Source: Christensenella sp. UBA4379 (GTDB lineage: Bacteria > Bacillota > Clostridia > Christensenellales > Aristaeellaceae). From it: a DNA stretch of 7,948 nucleotides. Under the pieces are notes generated by a model that was given only the letters and a program-made list of their open reading frames with translations, had not been told where the DNA came from and did not search any database. Where the stretch lies: positions 1-7,948 of the forward strand of contig DGRV01000031.1 of NCBI GenBank assembly GCA_002391225.1, in the 5' to 3' direction. The stretch's first letter is position 1. The number at the start of each line of letters is the position of its first letter. This document shows, one piece after another, positions 1 through 5,363 of the stretch. Made by a program: the position numbers and the translations under genes.

Positions 1-412
1 CTCCTAGTTTGTCTTCTTCCAACTGGTGCTTGATGTATTCGGCAATTGCTTTCGTGTTCTTCCCCACAGTATCGACATAATATCCTCGGCACCAGAATTC
101 TCGGTTCCTGTATTTGTATTTCATATCTCCAAATTTCTCATAGATCAATACACTGCTCTTTCCCTTCAGGATTCCCATAAAACTTGATACCGATATCTTC
201 GGTGGGATGCTTATTAGCATATGGATATGATCCGGGCACAATTCTGCTTCGTGGATTTCTACTCCCTTCCATTCACATAATTGTCGTAGTATTTTCCCTA
301 TTTCCCGTTTCTTTTCTCCATAAAACACCTGCCGTCGATATTTCGGTGCAAACACGATATGATATTTGCAATTCCATCTTGTGTGTGCTAAACTTTGTAA
401 GTCGTTAGCCAT
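1..412 (-). CDS. tnpA: IS200/IS605-family transposase TnpA (Y1 HUH), C-terminus cut by window edge
   Basis: This gene encodes the single-strand DNA transposase of an IS200-type element. It nicks and joins the element ends through a covalent phosphotyrosine link. Starting at ATG 412, 137 residues read without a stop to the window edge. The family is usually about 140-155 residues, so only a short tail is missing. The N-terminus MANDLQSLAHTRWNCKYHIV and the block PPKISVSSFMGILKGKS (about residues 70-86) are typical of IS200 transposases. The HUH metal-binding pair is in DHIHML (His62, His64). The likely catalytic tyrosine is Tyr126 in AEYIKHQ. An AGGAGGACA ribosome binding site precedes the start. 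No tnpB accessory gene is visible, as expected for IS200-type elements. Base composition is AT-richer than the neighbouring chromosomal genes, consistent with transfer. Confidence 0.95.
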   Translation of the reverse strand, partial: MANDLQSLAHTRWNCKYHIVFAPKYRRQVFYGEKKREIGKILRQLCEWKGVEIHEAELCPDHIHMLISIPPKISVSSFMGILKGKSSVLIYEKFGDMKYKYRNREFWCRGYYVDTVGKNTKAIAEYIKHQLEEDKLG

Positions 413-424
413 GCTAATGATGTC

Positions 425-478
425 CTCCTTTTGCTTTCTTGCAGTTGGCAGACCGCAAGTCTATTCTAGCAAAAGGAG
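425..478 (-). promoter_or_regulatory. 11-bp stem that would hide the tnpA ribosome binding site
   Basis: On the minus strand CTCCTTTTGCT (478-468) is exactly complementary to AGCAAAAGGAG (435-425), and the latter contains most of the tnpA Shine-Dalgarno sequence. An inner CTTGC/GCAAG pair can extend the structure. In Salmonella IS200 a 5' UTR hairpin is known to block tnpA translation, so the same role is inferred here. The left arm overlaps the possible extended -10 box, so a transcript starting from that promoter might lack it. Confidence 0.75.
463..471 (-). promoter_or_regulatory. Possible extended -10 promoter for tnpA
   Basis: The minus strand reads TGCTAGAAT, a TG-N-TAGAAT extended -10 element about 50 bases before the tnpA start. 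No good -35 box is seen 17 bases upstream. This is a weak prediction, made from sequence alone. Confidence 0.35.
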
Positions 479-513
479 TTCTTCTTTCATAGGCATACCT
501 TTAAGGTTTCTCG

Positions 514-536
514 AACCCCACGCCTAGCGTGGGGTT
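514..536. repeat. Left-end subterminal hairpin of the IS200-type element
   Basis: AACCCCACGC (514-523) and GCGTGGGGTT (527-536) form a perfect 10-bp stem around a CTA loop. A subterminal hairpin is what TnpA recognises in this family. A short T-run follows on the plus strand, so it may also stop outside transcription from entering tnpA, as reported for IS200. Its position fits both roles. Confidence 0.8.
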
Positions 537-546
537 TTCAGATTAC

Positions 547-575
547 AAAAAAGCGGCGCGGGTTTTCTGCGCCGC
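547..575 (-). terminator. Rho-independent terminator of the small RNA / upstream operon
   Basis: Minus-strand GCGGCGC (575-569) pairs perfectly with GCGCCGC (559-553) across a 9-base loop, and six T residues (552-547) follow directly. The GC-only stem plus U-run is a textbook intrinsic terminator. It would end the small RNA at 624-547 and any transcript reading through from the gene ending at 693. Confidence 0.9.
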
Positions 576-624
576 GTCGGTGGGCCGCAGCCTTTCGGCC
601 GGCCCCAATCAGTTTCCTGATCCT
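547..624 (-). ncRNA. Predicted ~78-nt three-hairpin small RNA, family not recognised
   Basis: A near-consensus promoter (659-631) predicts a start at about 624, and the transcript would end in the terminator U-run at 547. The whole predicted RNA folds. Hairpin 1 pairs GATCAG (622-617) with CUGAUU (612-607) around a GAAA tetraloop. Hairpin 2 pairs GGGCCG (605-600) with CGGCCC (587-582), has a UG bulge, then GCC/GGC around a second GAAA tetraloop. Hairpin 3 is the terminator. No convincing ORF fits inside. It could be a trans-acting sRNA, or a leader whose downstream gene was separated by the IS200 insertion. I do not recognise it as a known riboswitch, SRP RNA or 6S RNA. The fold is hand-derived. 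Confidence 0.6.
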
Positions 625-630
625 CCGTAC

Positions 631-659
631 AGTATAAGAAGTGAAGGGTCCGCTGTCAA
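631..659 (-). promoter_or_regulatory. Sigma-70-type promoter of the small RNA
   Basis: The minus strand has a perfect -35 TTGACA (659-654), a 17-base spacer and -10 TATACT (636-631, one mismatch from TATAAT). It lies 33 bases after the stop codon of the preceding gene. The predicted start at about 624 coincides with the first base pairs of hairpin 1, which supports a real promoter-RNA unit. Confidence 0.8.
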
Positions 660-692
660 GCGCTTTCCCGGAATTGTAGGACCTTGCCGTCT

Positions 693-992
693 TTATTTTT
701 CCGCGGCGGTTCCCTGATCCTTCTGCTCGGTTCTACAGGCACAAAATTGATTTCTTCGGAACACGACGAACCGCCAATTGGTCCCATCCTTCATGTGCAC
801 GGTCACCGTGGGGAAGCACAGGAGCCAGCCCTTTTCCAGGGACTGAATGTCTGCGTATGGGAGGCGGATCTTGCGCAAAGCCGGGGAAACGGTCAGCTTG
901 TTCGTCCGGTAGGTGTAGGCCTCGTCGTCCGCCAGGATGCCCCCGCCCAGGACGCCTTCCCGGCAGAGGCTGGCCACAAAGTAACGCTTCAT
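693..992 (-). CDS. Small PH/GRAM-like domain protein (hypothetical)
   Basis: The product is a 99-residue soluble protein with no signal peptide or membrane segment. ATG 992 was chosen because AAAGGAGA stands at the right distance before it; the longer upstream frame is an overlap with the preceding gene. Alternating hydrophobic strands, the GVLGGGILADDEAYTYRTNK segment, and IRLPYADIQSLEKGWLL followed by VTVHMKDGTNWRFVVFRRN resemble the beta-sandwich of bacterial PH/GRAM-like domains, which typically convert a 'display' strand pattern into lipid or protein binding. This is by pattern only, and no exact family is claimed. It follows the azoreductase-like gene by 26 bases and is probably co-transcribed with it. 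Its role is unknown. Confidence 0.75.
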   Translation of the reverse strand: MKRYFVASLCREGVLGGGILADDEAYTYRTNKLTVSPALRKIRLPYADIQSLEKGWLLCFPTVTVHMKDGTNWRFVVFRRNQFCACRTEQKDQGTAAEK

Positions 993-1018
993 CCCGTATC
1001 TCCTTTCGTTGCAATTGG

Positions 1019-1591
1019 TTAAATCAGCAGAGAAGGCAGCTGGGCCTCCGCAGAGGCCAGGATCGCCTCCGCGTCTGCCCCCGCGATGTCCAGGCCCAGC
1101 ACCCGGACCTGGCGGACCTCCCGGATCCCGTAGAAGCTCTGCGCCAGGGCCCGGACATACCCAAAGCCGAATTCCTCCGGCACGTAACACCCGCCCGCCG
1201 TGGTCACATAGATGAGCCGCTTCGCCTTACACAGCGGGACTGGCTGCCCCTCCTCCGAATAGCGGAAGGTAATGCCCACGACGTTGACCTGCTCCAGATA
1301 CTGCTTGAGCGACGCCGGGAAGGACAGGTCCCAGTACGGGGCCGCCATCACGATGGTCTCCGCCCGGGCGAACTGCCGGGCCAGGTCAAACATCGGGTGC
1401 CGAAGCTCCCCCTCGGCAAGGAGTCTGTCCCTCGTCTTTAAAAAATCCTCGTCCACCGCCGGGAAGGAAAGGTCCTCCAGCCGAACCTCCTCGTAAGGCT
1501 GTCCCAGCAGGGCCAGCGCCTTTTCCGCCAGCCTTCCCGTTCTCGATTCCTTCCGCACGCAGGCGTTCACATACAGCACTGGTCTGTCCAT
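1019..1591 (-). CDS. NAD(P)H-dependent FMN flavoprotein, azoreductase/quinone reductase-like (AcpD/AzoR family)
   Basis: The 190-residue product has the flavodoxin-like fold of FMN-dependent NADH azoreductases, cytosolic enzymes that pass electrons from NAD(P)H to quinones, azo dyes or other acceptors. The N-terminal strand and loop VLYVNACVRKESRTGRLAE fits the phosphate-binding loop for FMN. APYWDLSFPASLKQYLEQV (about residues 84-102) matches the conserved 'P-x-(Y/W)-N/D-x-S-x-P-A-x-L-K' block of the family, and YVTTAGG (about 128-134) is the second flavin-contacting loop. Length is close to the usual 195-210. AGGAGG lies 9 bases before ATG 1591. The gene follows abiEii by 75 bases with no clear promoter, so it may be read as an extension of the abiE transcript. 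The physiological substrate cannot be read from sequence. Confidence 0.88.
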   Translation of the reverse strand: MDRPVLYVNACVRKESRTGRLAEKALALLGQPYEEVRLEDLSFPAVDEDFLKTRDRLLAEGELRHPMFDLARQFARAETIVMAAPYWDLSFPASLKQYLEQVNVVGITFRYSEEGQPVPLCKAKRLIYVTTAGGCYVPEEFGFGYVRALAQSFYGIREVRQVRVLGLDIAGADAEAILASAEAQLPSLLI

Positions 1592-1622
1592 GGGGTGGTT
1601 CCTCCTGTTCCAGTTTTTTTCT

Positions 1623-1674
1623 TTCGATGATGCACGAAAACAGCATGCCGCCGCAGGAATGGACCATCATCGAA
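1623..1674. repeat. 10-bp inverted repeat between abiEii and the azoreductase-like gene
   Basis: TTCGATGATG (1623-1632) and CATCATCGAA (1665-1674) are exact inverse complements 32 bases apart, with a short A-run following on the minus strand. The arm at 1665-1674 contains the abiEii stop codon (1669-1667). It could act as an RNA hairpin that protects, processes or partly terminates the upstream message, or as a protein-binding site. Confidence 0.55.
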
Positions 1675-2527
1675 GTCCTTCCGTAATCTTACAGAAGAAA
1701 TCCCTGCTCCAGAGATTCAGCGAGGACGCATCCCGGATGAAGGGACGGACGTCCTCCCGCGCCTGGGCGTAATCAATATCCGCAAAGCGGTCGAAGAGCA
1801 GCCTTTTCGCATCGGCCAGGGTGAAGGGGGCTTCGCTATCCCAGACGCCGGACTGTACCAGGCGGGCCTTCAGGTGCTCCGTGTTCAGTGGAGCGGAACG
1901 GGAAAGGTAGAACACGTAATCATACAGATCGCGTCCCTTGACCCTGCTCTTCCAGGCCCTGCAGATGACCGCGTGAACTTTTCCGGCGAACAGGGACGAC
2001 ATGTCGTACAGGGCGATCTCATAGGGGGCGGGCAGCAGCCGGTACCGGTGTTCAATGCCCGCGCCGGCCGGCGGATGAGTATCCACCTCAAACTTGATCC
2101 GGATGACCTCGTTCCCTGTGATGCCGCCCGCGGCAGCGGGGCTTTCGTAAAAGAGGAGCATGTGCTCCCGGGTATTGCCCTTCACGAAGGCGGAGCGGAT
2201 CGCGGAATCCTTTGTTTTTTCCTTCTCGGCAATCTCCACATTCAGGCCGTAGGCGGCAGCTTCCTGCCGGAGCGTGGGGAAATAGTCCGACAGCATGAAT
2301 TCCGGTTCCGGAGAAAGCAGAGAAAAGTCCAGGTCCTCCGAAAAACGATCCAGCCCGTAAAAGATTCGCAGGGCCGTTCCCCCATAGAAAGCCGCTTTCT
2401 GAAAGAACCCGGCCCGGGAGAGCCCGCACAGCACGATCTCCTGCATGACCTCCTTTACGGCGTTCTTCCGGTCGGTCAGGTTCTCCGTCTGATACCTGGC
2501 CAGCATTTCTGTCAATACAGGATTCAT
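1667..2527 (-). CDS. abiEii: AbiEii-type nucleotidyltransferase toxin (type IV toxin-antitoxin)
   Basis: The 286-residue product belongs to the AbiEii/AbiGii family (PF08843, formerly DUF1814), DNA polymerase beta-like nucleotidyltransferases that act as the toxin of AbiE systems and give abortive phage defence. Visible motifs are FYGGTALRI (residues 47-55, the GG-(T/S) nucleotide site), RFSEDLDFSL (61-70, with metal-binding Asp65 and Asp67), an acidic residue in IKFEVDTH (about 144-151), and KVHAV plus KGRDLYD (183-203), the conserved Lys and Arg-Asp motifs of the C-terminal half. All look intact. The start overlaps the antitoxin stop (ATGA), with GGAGGG just upstream, so translation is coupled. 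Known relatives modify tRNA acceptor ends or bind GTP. The substrate here is not known. Confidence 0.93.
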   Translation of the reverse strand: MNPVLTEMLARYQTENLTDRKNAVKEVMQEIVLCGLSRAGFFQKAAFYGGTALRIFYGLDRFSEDLDFSLLSPEPEFMLSDYFPTLRQEAAAYGLNVEIAEKEKTKDSAIRSAFVKGNTREHMLLFYESPAAAGGITGNEVIRIKFEVDTHPPAGAGIEHRYRLLPAPYEIALYDMSSLFAGKVHAVICRAWKSRVKGRDLYDYVFYLSRSAPLNTEHLKARLVQSGVWDSEAPFTLADAKRLLFDRFADIDYAQAREDVRPFIRDASSLNLWSRDFFCKITEGLR

Positions 2528-3111
2528 GCCCGCTCCCTCCGCAAAAGCTTCATCAGGTACTTGAGATTGTTGCAGTGGTACAGCCCGCCGATTTGAAGCA
2601 GGCCATCCGCGTCCAGCCCCTCAAACTGCTCCCGGTCGATCCGCAGGTCCTCAAAGAGCATCCGCTGAATTTCCCGCTGGCTCGTCACCGGAGGCATGGT
2701 GTAGAGCTTGTCGCAGAGCGCCTTTTCCGGGGCGGCGATCTGGAAAACGTATTCCTGCTCCCGGACCATCCGAATCCCGTAGGGATAAGCCTCCCGCGGC
2801 ACATCCCGATAGGCATACAGCCCGAAGGCGTTGCGGAATTCCTTGGCCTTTCTCTTGGCGAAGGTGGCGGACGTATAGACGCGGACAGCCTCGGGAATCA
2901 GCCCGTACCAGGACAGAGCGTAATCAAAGGAGAGATAGGAAGGGCCGAGGATGGCCCCCGCCAGGCAGTGCCCCGGCGCGTTTGGGTCCGTCTCGTAAAC
3001 GCCGCGGGTGAGCTGCAGCAGCTCGCCGCTTTGCTTCATCCGGGAGATCTTCCCCGCCGGGTCTCCGTAATCCTTCCACTGATCCCGCAGCATGGCGGTG
3101 GTAACAATCAC
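2524..3111 (-). CDS. abiEi: AbiEi-type antitoxin / transcriptional repressor
   Basis: This is the cognate antitoxin, placed before the toxin and overlapping it by 4 bases, the standard AbiE order. AbiEi proteins have an N-terminal winged helix that represses the operon and a C-terminal domain needed for neutralisation. Here residues about 1-45 (MLRDQWKDYGDPAGKISRM then LLQLTRGVYETD) have the winged-helix shape, and the rest (SYLSFDYALSWYGLIPE, AAPEKALCDKLY) fits the AbiEi body. I start it at GTG 3111 (195 residues), because GGAGG lies exactly 8 bases upstream. A TTG at 3126 in the same frame would place this Shine-Dalgarno sequence inside the gene. ATG 3093 is another possibility. The family antitoxin counters the toxin without direct protein-protein contact (type IV). 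Confidence 0.9.
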   Translation of the reverse strand: MIVTTAMLRDQWKDYGDPAGKISRMKQSGELLQLTRGVYETDPNAPGHCLAGAILGPSYLSFDYALSWYGLIPEAVRVYTSATFAKRKAKEFRNAFGLYAYRDVPREAYPYGIRMVREQEYVFQIAAPEKALCDKLYTMPPVTSQREIQRMLFEDLRIDREQFEGLDADGLLQIGGLYHCNNLKYLMKLLRRERA

Positions 3112-3158
3112 GATTTTCACCTCCAATTTGCATGATACGCCAATTCGAGGAGAAAATC
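3112..3158. promoter_or_regulatory. 17-bp inverted repeat enclosing the abiE -10 box: probable AbiEi operator
   Basis: On the minus strand GATTTTCTCCTCGAATT (3158-3142) is inversely repeated by AATTGGAGGTGAAAATC (3128-3112) with 15 of 17 positions matching and a 13-base spacer that holds the -10 box. One arm covers part of the -35 and the other covers the Shine-Dalgarno sequence. AbiEi of Streptococcus is known to bind inverted repeats at its own promoter cooperatively and repress it. The position and size here fit that role well. Confidence 0.75.
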
Positions 3159-3160
3159 AA
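3132..3160 (-). promoter_or_regulatory. Promoter of the abiE operon
   Basis: The minus strand shows -35 TTGATT (3160-3155), a 17-base spacer and -10 TATCAT (3137-3132). The predicted start is near 3126, leaving a short leader before the GTG start at 3111. It lies in the 88 bases after the second radical SAM gene, where no terminator is obvious, so read-through from that operon is also possible. Confidence 0.75.
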
Positions 3161-3199
3161 CATTTTTCTTTGCCGTCCGTCTCCGCTTCCCAAGCCTCC

Positions 3200-4114
3200 T
3201 TACCCCCTGTTCCTCACCCCGCTGTTTTCGGTGCCGCGGACCTCTTCGTGGTAGAAATAATCCACGATGGTGGGGTGGCCCTGGGGCACACGCTCATAAG
3301 GGGTTTCGTTGTCGACAAAGCGGCAGTGATGACGCTCGGCCATTTCCTCCGCCTTCTTTTCCAGGACCTCGAAATAGCTGCGGTTCCGCTTGTTGTAGAT
3401 CTCCTCGTACAGGGGCAGCAGGCCCGGGTGCTTTTCGGCAATGTAGGCCATGATGCCCGCCTTGAACCCGCCGCGCAGGTTCAGGTTTTCCAGCCAGACC
3501 AGGTCGCACTGGTCCTTCGCCCGCTCGAAGATGGCCTCGATGTCCGTGAGCCCCGGGAACACGGGAGAAATAAAGCATACCGTGCGGATGCCCGCGTCGT
3601 AGACCTGCTTCATGGCGGCCAGCCTGCGTTCGATGGAGACCGCGGCGTCCATGTCGTTTTTGAAATCCTCGTCCAGGGTATTGATGGACCAGGAAACGGT
3701 CAGCCGGCCGCGCCGGTGGATGTCCTGCAGGAGGTCCAGGTCGCGAAGGACCAGATCCGACTTGGTGCAGATCAGGATGTCCGCCCCGCTGTCCTTCAGC
3801 TGCTCGAGCAGCAGGCGGGTCTTTCCGTACTGTTCCTCCAGGGGGTTATAGCCGTCCGTGACCGTCCCGACGATGACCTTCTGCCCGGCGTACTTCCTGG
3901 GGTGGGTGATTTCGGGCCATTCTTTCACGTCCATGAAGGTTCCCCAGTCCTCGGTGTGGCCGGTGAAGCGCTTCATAAAGCTGGCGTAGCAGTAGCGGCA
4001 GGCGTGGGGGCAGCCCACATAGGGGTTGACCGAATAGCCGCCCAAAGGTCCGTTCGACTTGGTCATGATGCTCTTGGTCTTCGTAAACCCTACTTTGATT
4101 TCCGGCTGTTCCAT
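3200..4114 (-). CDS. Radical SAM mobile pair protein, SPL-like (longer partner, 'B')
   Basis: The 304-residue product is a radical SAM enzyme related to the spore-photoproduct-lyase-like COG1533 group. Its CPHACRYC motif (Cys35, Cys39, Cys42) is the CxxxCxxC site for the 4Fe-4S cluster that cleaves S-adenosylmethionine. VGTVTDGYNPLEEQYGKTR and ICTKSDLVLRD, followed by VSWSINTLDED, are characteristic barrel segments of this group. There is no SPASM or other C-terminal cluster domain. ATG 4114 was chosen because GGAGGAG lies before it and because MEQPEIKVGFTKTKSIMTKS is the typical start; the frame is open further upstream only over the neighbour. It overlaps the partner gene by 25 bases. The substrate of the pair is unknown. 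The A/B letters follow my memory of NCBI naming. Confidence 0.9.
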   Translation of the reverse strand: MEQPEIKVGFTKTKSIMTKSNGPLGGYSVNPYVGCPHACRYCYASFMKRFTGHTEDWGTFMDVKEWPEITHPRKYAGQKVIVGTVTDGYNPLEEQYGKTRLLLEQLKDSGADILICTKSDLVLRDLDLLQDIHRRGRLTVSWSINTLDEDFKNDMDAAVSIERRLAAMKQVYDAGIRTVCFISPVFPGLTDIEAIFERAKDQCDLVWLENLNLRGGFKAGIMAYIAEKHPGLLPLYEEIYNKRNRSYFEVLEKKAEEMAERHHCRFVDNETPYERVPQGHPTIVDYFYHEEVRGTENSGVRNRG

Positions 4115-4791
4115 GCTCTCTGCTCCTCCAGTACGTGATTGAACGCTTCCGGCAGCTCCTGGACCATCGCTTCTTCGCCCATGACGGGGACGAGGTCCTC
4201 CTTCCAGAAGACGGGGATGTGATGTTCGCACGCCTGCTCCGTCAGGGAATGGGCCCAGGCGGGTTCGGTACGCACCTTCCGGCTCTGGGCTCCGGTCATG
4301 GTGCCGACGACGACCCATTCCAGGCCGGACAGGTCGACCGCCCCGGGGTCGTCAAACAGCGGCTCGAAGGTCGCGTGGTAATGCCTGGCCTTCACGTTTT
4401 TCTTAAGCGCCTCGATGCGCCAGAGCTCTGCCCTCCGGGTGACCGTCACGCCGAACCAGACGTTGTCCAGGTCGGTGCGGATATCCAACAGGTCCGGCCG
4501 CTTGCTCAGGAAAAGAAACTGATGCTGCGGGTTTTCCCGGATCTTGGCGAAGACCTCTTCCCGCCACTCCGGCTTCCAGCCCGCCAGGTCGCTCATGCCC
4601 GTCAAGAGGAAATTCTGCGGGCGGGGCTTTTCCATCAGCCGCAGCTTGGCCGGGAAAAACTCCGGCCGGGAAAAGTCCTCGGTCATGTGATAGCGCCTGA
4701 CGTTATTCCGGGCGTAGCAGTAGGGACAGCCCACCGTGCAGCCGATCACCAGGTTCATGTTCTGGATCAGGTCCTTGATGCAAACGCTCAT
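4090..4791 (-). CDS. Radical SAM mobile pair protein (shorter partner, 'A', phage Gp37/Gp68-like)
   Basis: The 233-residue product has a radical SAM motif GCTVGCPYCYARN with Cys18, Cys22 and Cys25 (CxxxCxxC). The following FFPAKLRLMEKPRPQNFLLTGMSDLAGWKPEW, HQFLFLSKRPD, VWFGVTVTRR and LEWVVVGTMTGAQSRKVRTE segments match the Gp37/Gp68 (DUF5131)-like radical SAM group. In that group a 'GxEsG...aRp' motif is common; here the corresponding segment is VGTMTGAQSRKVR. The start ATG overlaps the MarR stop (ATGA), and its end overlaps the next radical SAM gene, so all three are translationally coupled. The two enzymes presumably act together, but the reaction is not known. Confidence 0.9.
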   Translation of the reverse strand: MSVCIKDLIQNMNLVIGCTVGCPYCYARNNVRRYHMTEDFSRPEFFPAKLRLMEKPRPQNFLLTGMSDLAGWKPEWREEVFAKIRENPQHQFLFLSKRPDLLDIRTDLDNVWFGVTVTRRAELWRIEALKKNVKARHYHATFEPLFDDPGAVDLSGLEWVVVGTMTGAQSRKVRTEPAWAHSLTEQACEHHIPVFWKEDLVPVMGEEAMVQELPEAFNHVLEEQRAWNSRKSK

Positions 4792-5225
4792 GATTTCAGC
4801 CTCTCCTCCAGATTCCGCTGGATCCGCTGCAGGTCCTCTTCGAAGCGGCGGATTTCATCCTCCGTAAAGCCCTGGTAGTACAGCGCGCCCATCTGCGCGG
4901 ACACGGCGTCGTAATCCGCCCGCAGGGCCTTCGCCTGGTCCGTCAGGAAGAGCAGGGTCTTCCGCCTGTCCTGATTGTCCGATTCCCTGCGGATCAGCCC
5001 CTGCCGCTCCATGCGCTCCAGCATCGTCGTCAGGGAGGTGATGGCCAGGCCGCAGGCGTCGGACACCGTTTTGATCGGCACCCCGTCCTGCTGCCAGAGA
5101 ACGTACAGAATCCGCCCCTGGGCCCCGTTGAAGGCGTCGATGCCCTTTTCCGCCAGCACCTTTTCAAAGATCCGGTCCCCCAGCTGCTTGATCTTCGTGA
5201 CCAGAAAACCGCCGTTTGTCATCAT
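4788..5225 (-). CDS. MarR-family regulator of the radical SAM mobile pair
   Basis: The 145-residue product is a MarR-type winged-helix dimer. The helix-turn-helix is IKTVSDACGLAITSLTTMLERMERQGLI (residues 51-78), the wing is RRESDNQDRRKTLLFLT with the signature D-R-R-K (86-89), and the N- and C-terminal helices would form the dimer. The N-terminus MTNGGFLVTKIKQLGDRIFEK and FNGAQGRILYVLW are characteristic of the MarR proteins that accompany the radical SAM mobile pair. GGAG lies 9 bases before ATG 5225; a second ATG follows at once. It is first in the three-gene operon and probably represses it through the inverted repeat directly upstream. The ligand is unknown. Confidence 0.92.
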   Translation of the reverse strand: MMTNGGFLVTKIKQLGDRIFEKVLAEKGIDAFNGAQGRILYVLWQQDGVPIKTVSDACGLAITSLTTMLERMERQGLIRRESDNQDRRKTLLFLTDQAKALRADYDAVSAQMGALYYQGFTEDEIRRFEEDLQRIQRNLEERLKS

Positions 5226-5231
5226 CGCAAA

Positions 5232-5277
5232 AAGCTCCTACATAGTAGTATGCAGAGATTCTACCATATAGGAGCTT
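5232..5277. promoter_or_regulatory. Long inverted repeat over the promoter: probable MarR operator
   Basis: AAGCTCCTACATAGTAG (5232-5248) and CTACCATATAGGAGCTT (5261-5277) are inverse repeats matching at 15 of 17 positions with a 12-base spacer. The upstream arm lies in the promoter spacer and -10 box, and the downstream arm includes the GGAG of the MarR ribosome binding site. Each arm also holds a shorter dyad of the form CTAY-N3-GTAG, so two MarR dimers could bind. Autorepression is usual in the MarR family and is inferred here. Confidence 0.75.
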
Positions 5278-5286
5278 CTTTGTCAA
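5258..5286 (-). promoter_or_regulatory. Promoter of the MarR-radical SAM operon
   Basis: The minus strand has a perfect -35 TTGACA (5286-5281), a 17-base spacer and -10 TAGAAT (5263-5258). The predicted start is near 5251, about 25 bases before the MarR start codon. This is one of the two best promoters in the window by match to consensus. Confidence 0.85.
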
Positions 5287-5363
5287 GGATGAACCGGGCC
5301 CAGCAGCGCCGCCGGAACAGCGGATCACTCGCCCGCATCCTGCGTTGGCGCATTTCCCGCGCT

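Larger units (their letters stand above)
1..540 (-). mobile_element. IS200-type insertion sequence, partial (left end and most of tnpA)
   Basis: The element consists of tnpA plus an upstream left end that carries a strong subterminal hairpin (514-536), as is usual in IS200/IS605 elements, which have hairpins instead of terminal inverted repeats. The other end lies outside the window. The exact left boundary cannot be read because these elements make no target duplication. It is placed at about 537-546, between the hairpin and the T-run of a terminator belonging to the flanking DNA. Insertion next to a terminator leaves the neighbouring genes intact. Confidence 0.8.

Noticed and set aside
3112..3126. 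TTG start at 3126 for abiEi
   Set aside because: It would place the GGAGG Shine-Dalgarno inside the gene. GTG 3111 sits 8 bases after that site.
4115..4318. 68-residue N-terminal extension of the longer radical SAM protein
   Set aside because: It lies wholly over the preceding radical SAM gene in another frame, reads as low-complexity Arg/Gly/Pro, and a good ribosome binding site marks ATG 4114.
1874..4878. Long plus-strand open frames (for example 1874-2596, 3092-4138, 4135-4878)
   Set aside because: They lie opposite well-recognised minus-strand genes, have no domains or suitable ribosome binding sites, and their proline- and histidine-rich translations are typical antisense shadows in GC-rich DNA.
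5287..5363. GCGC-containing small hairpins after peptide 1
   Set aside because: They have short stems and no U-run, so a terminator cannot be supported.
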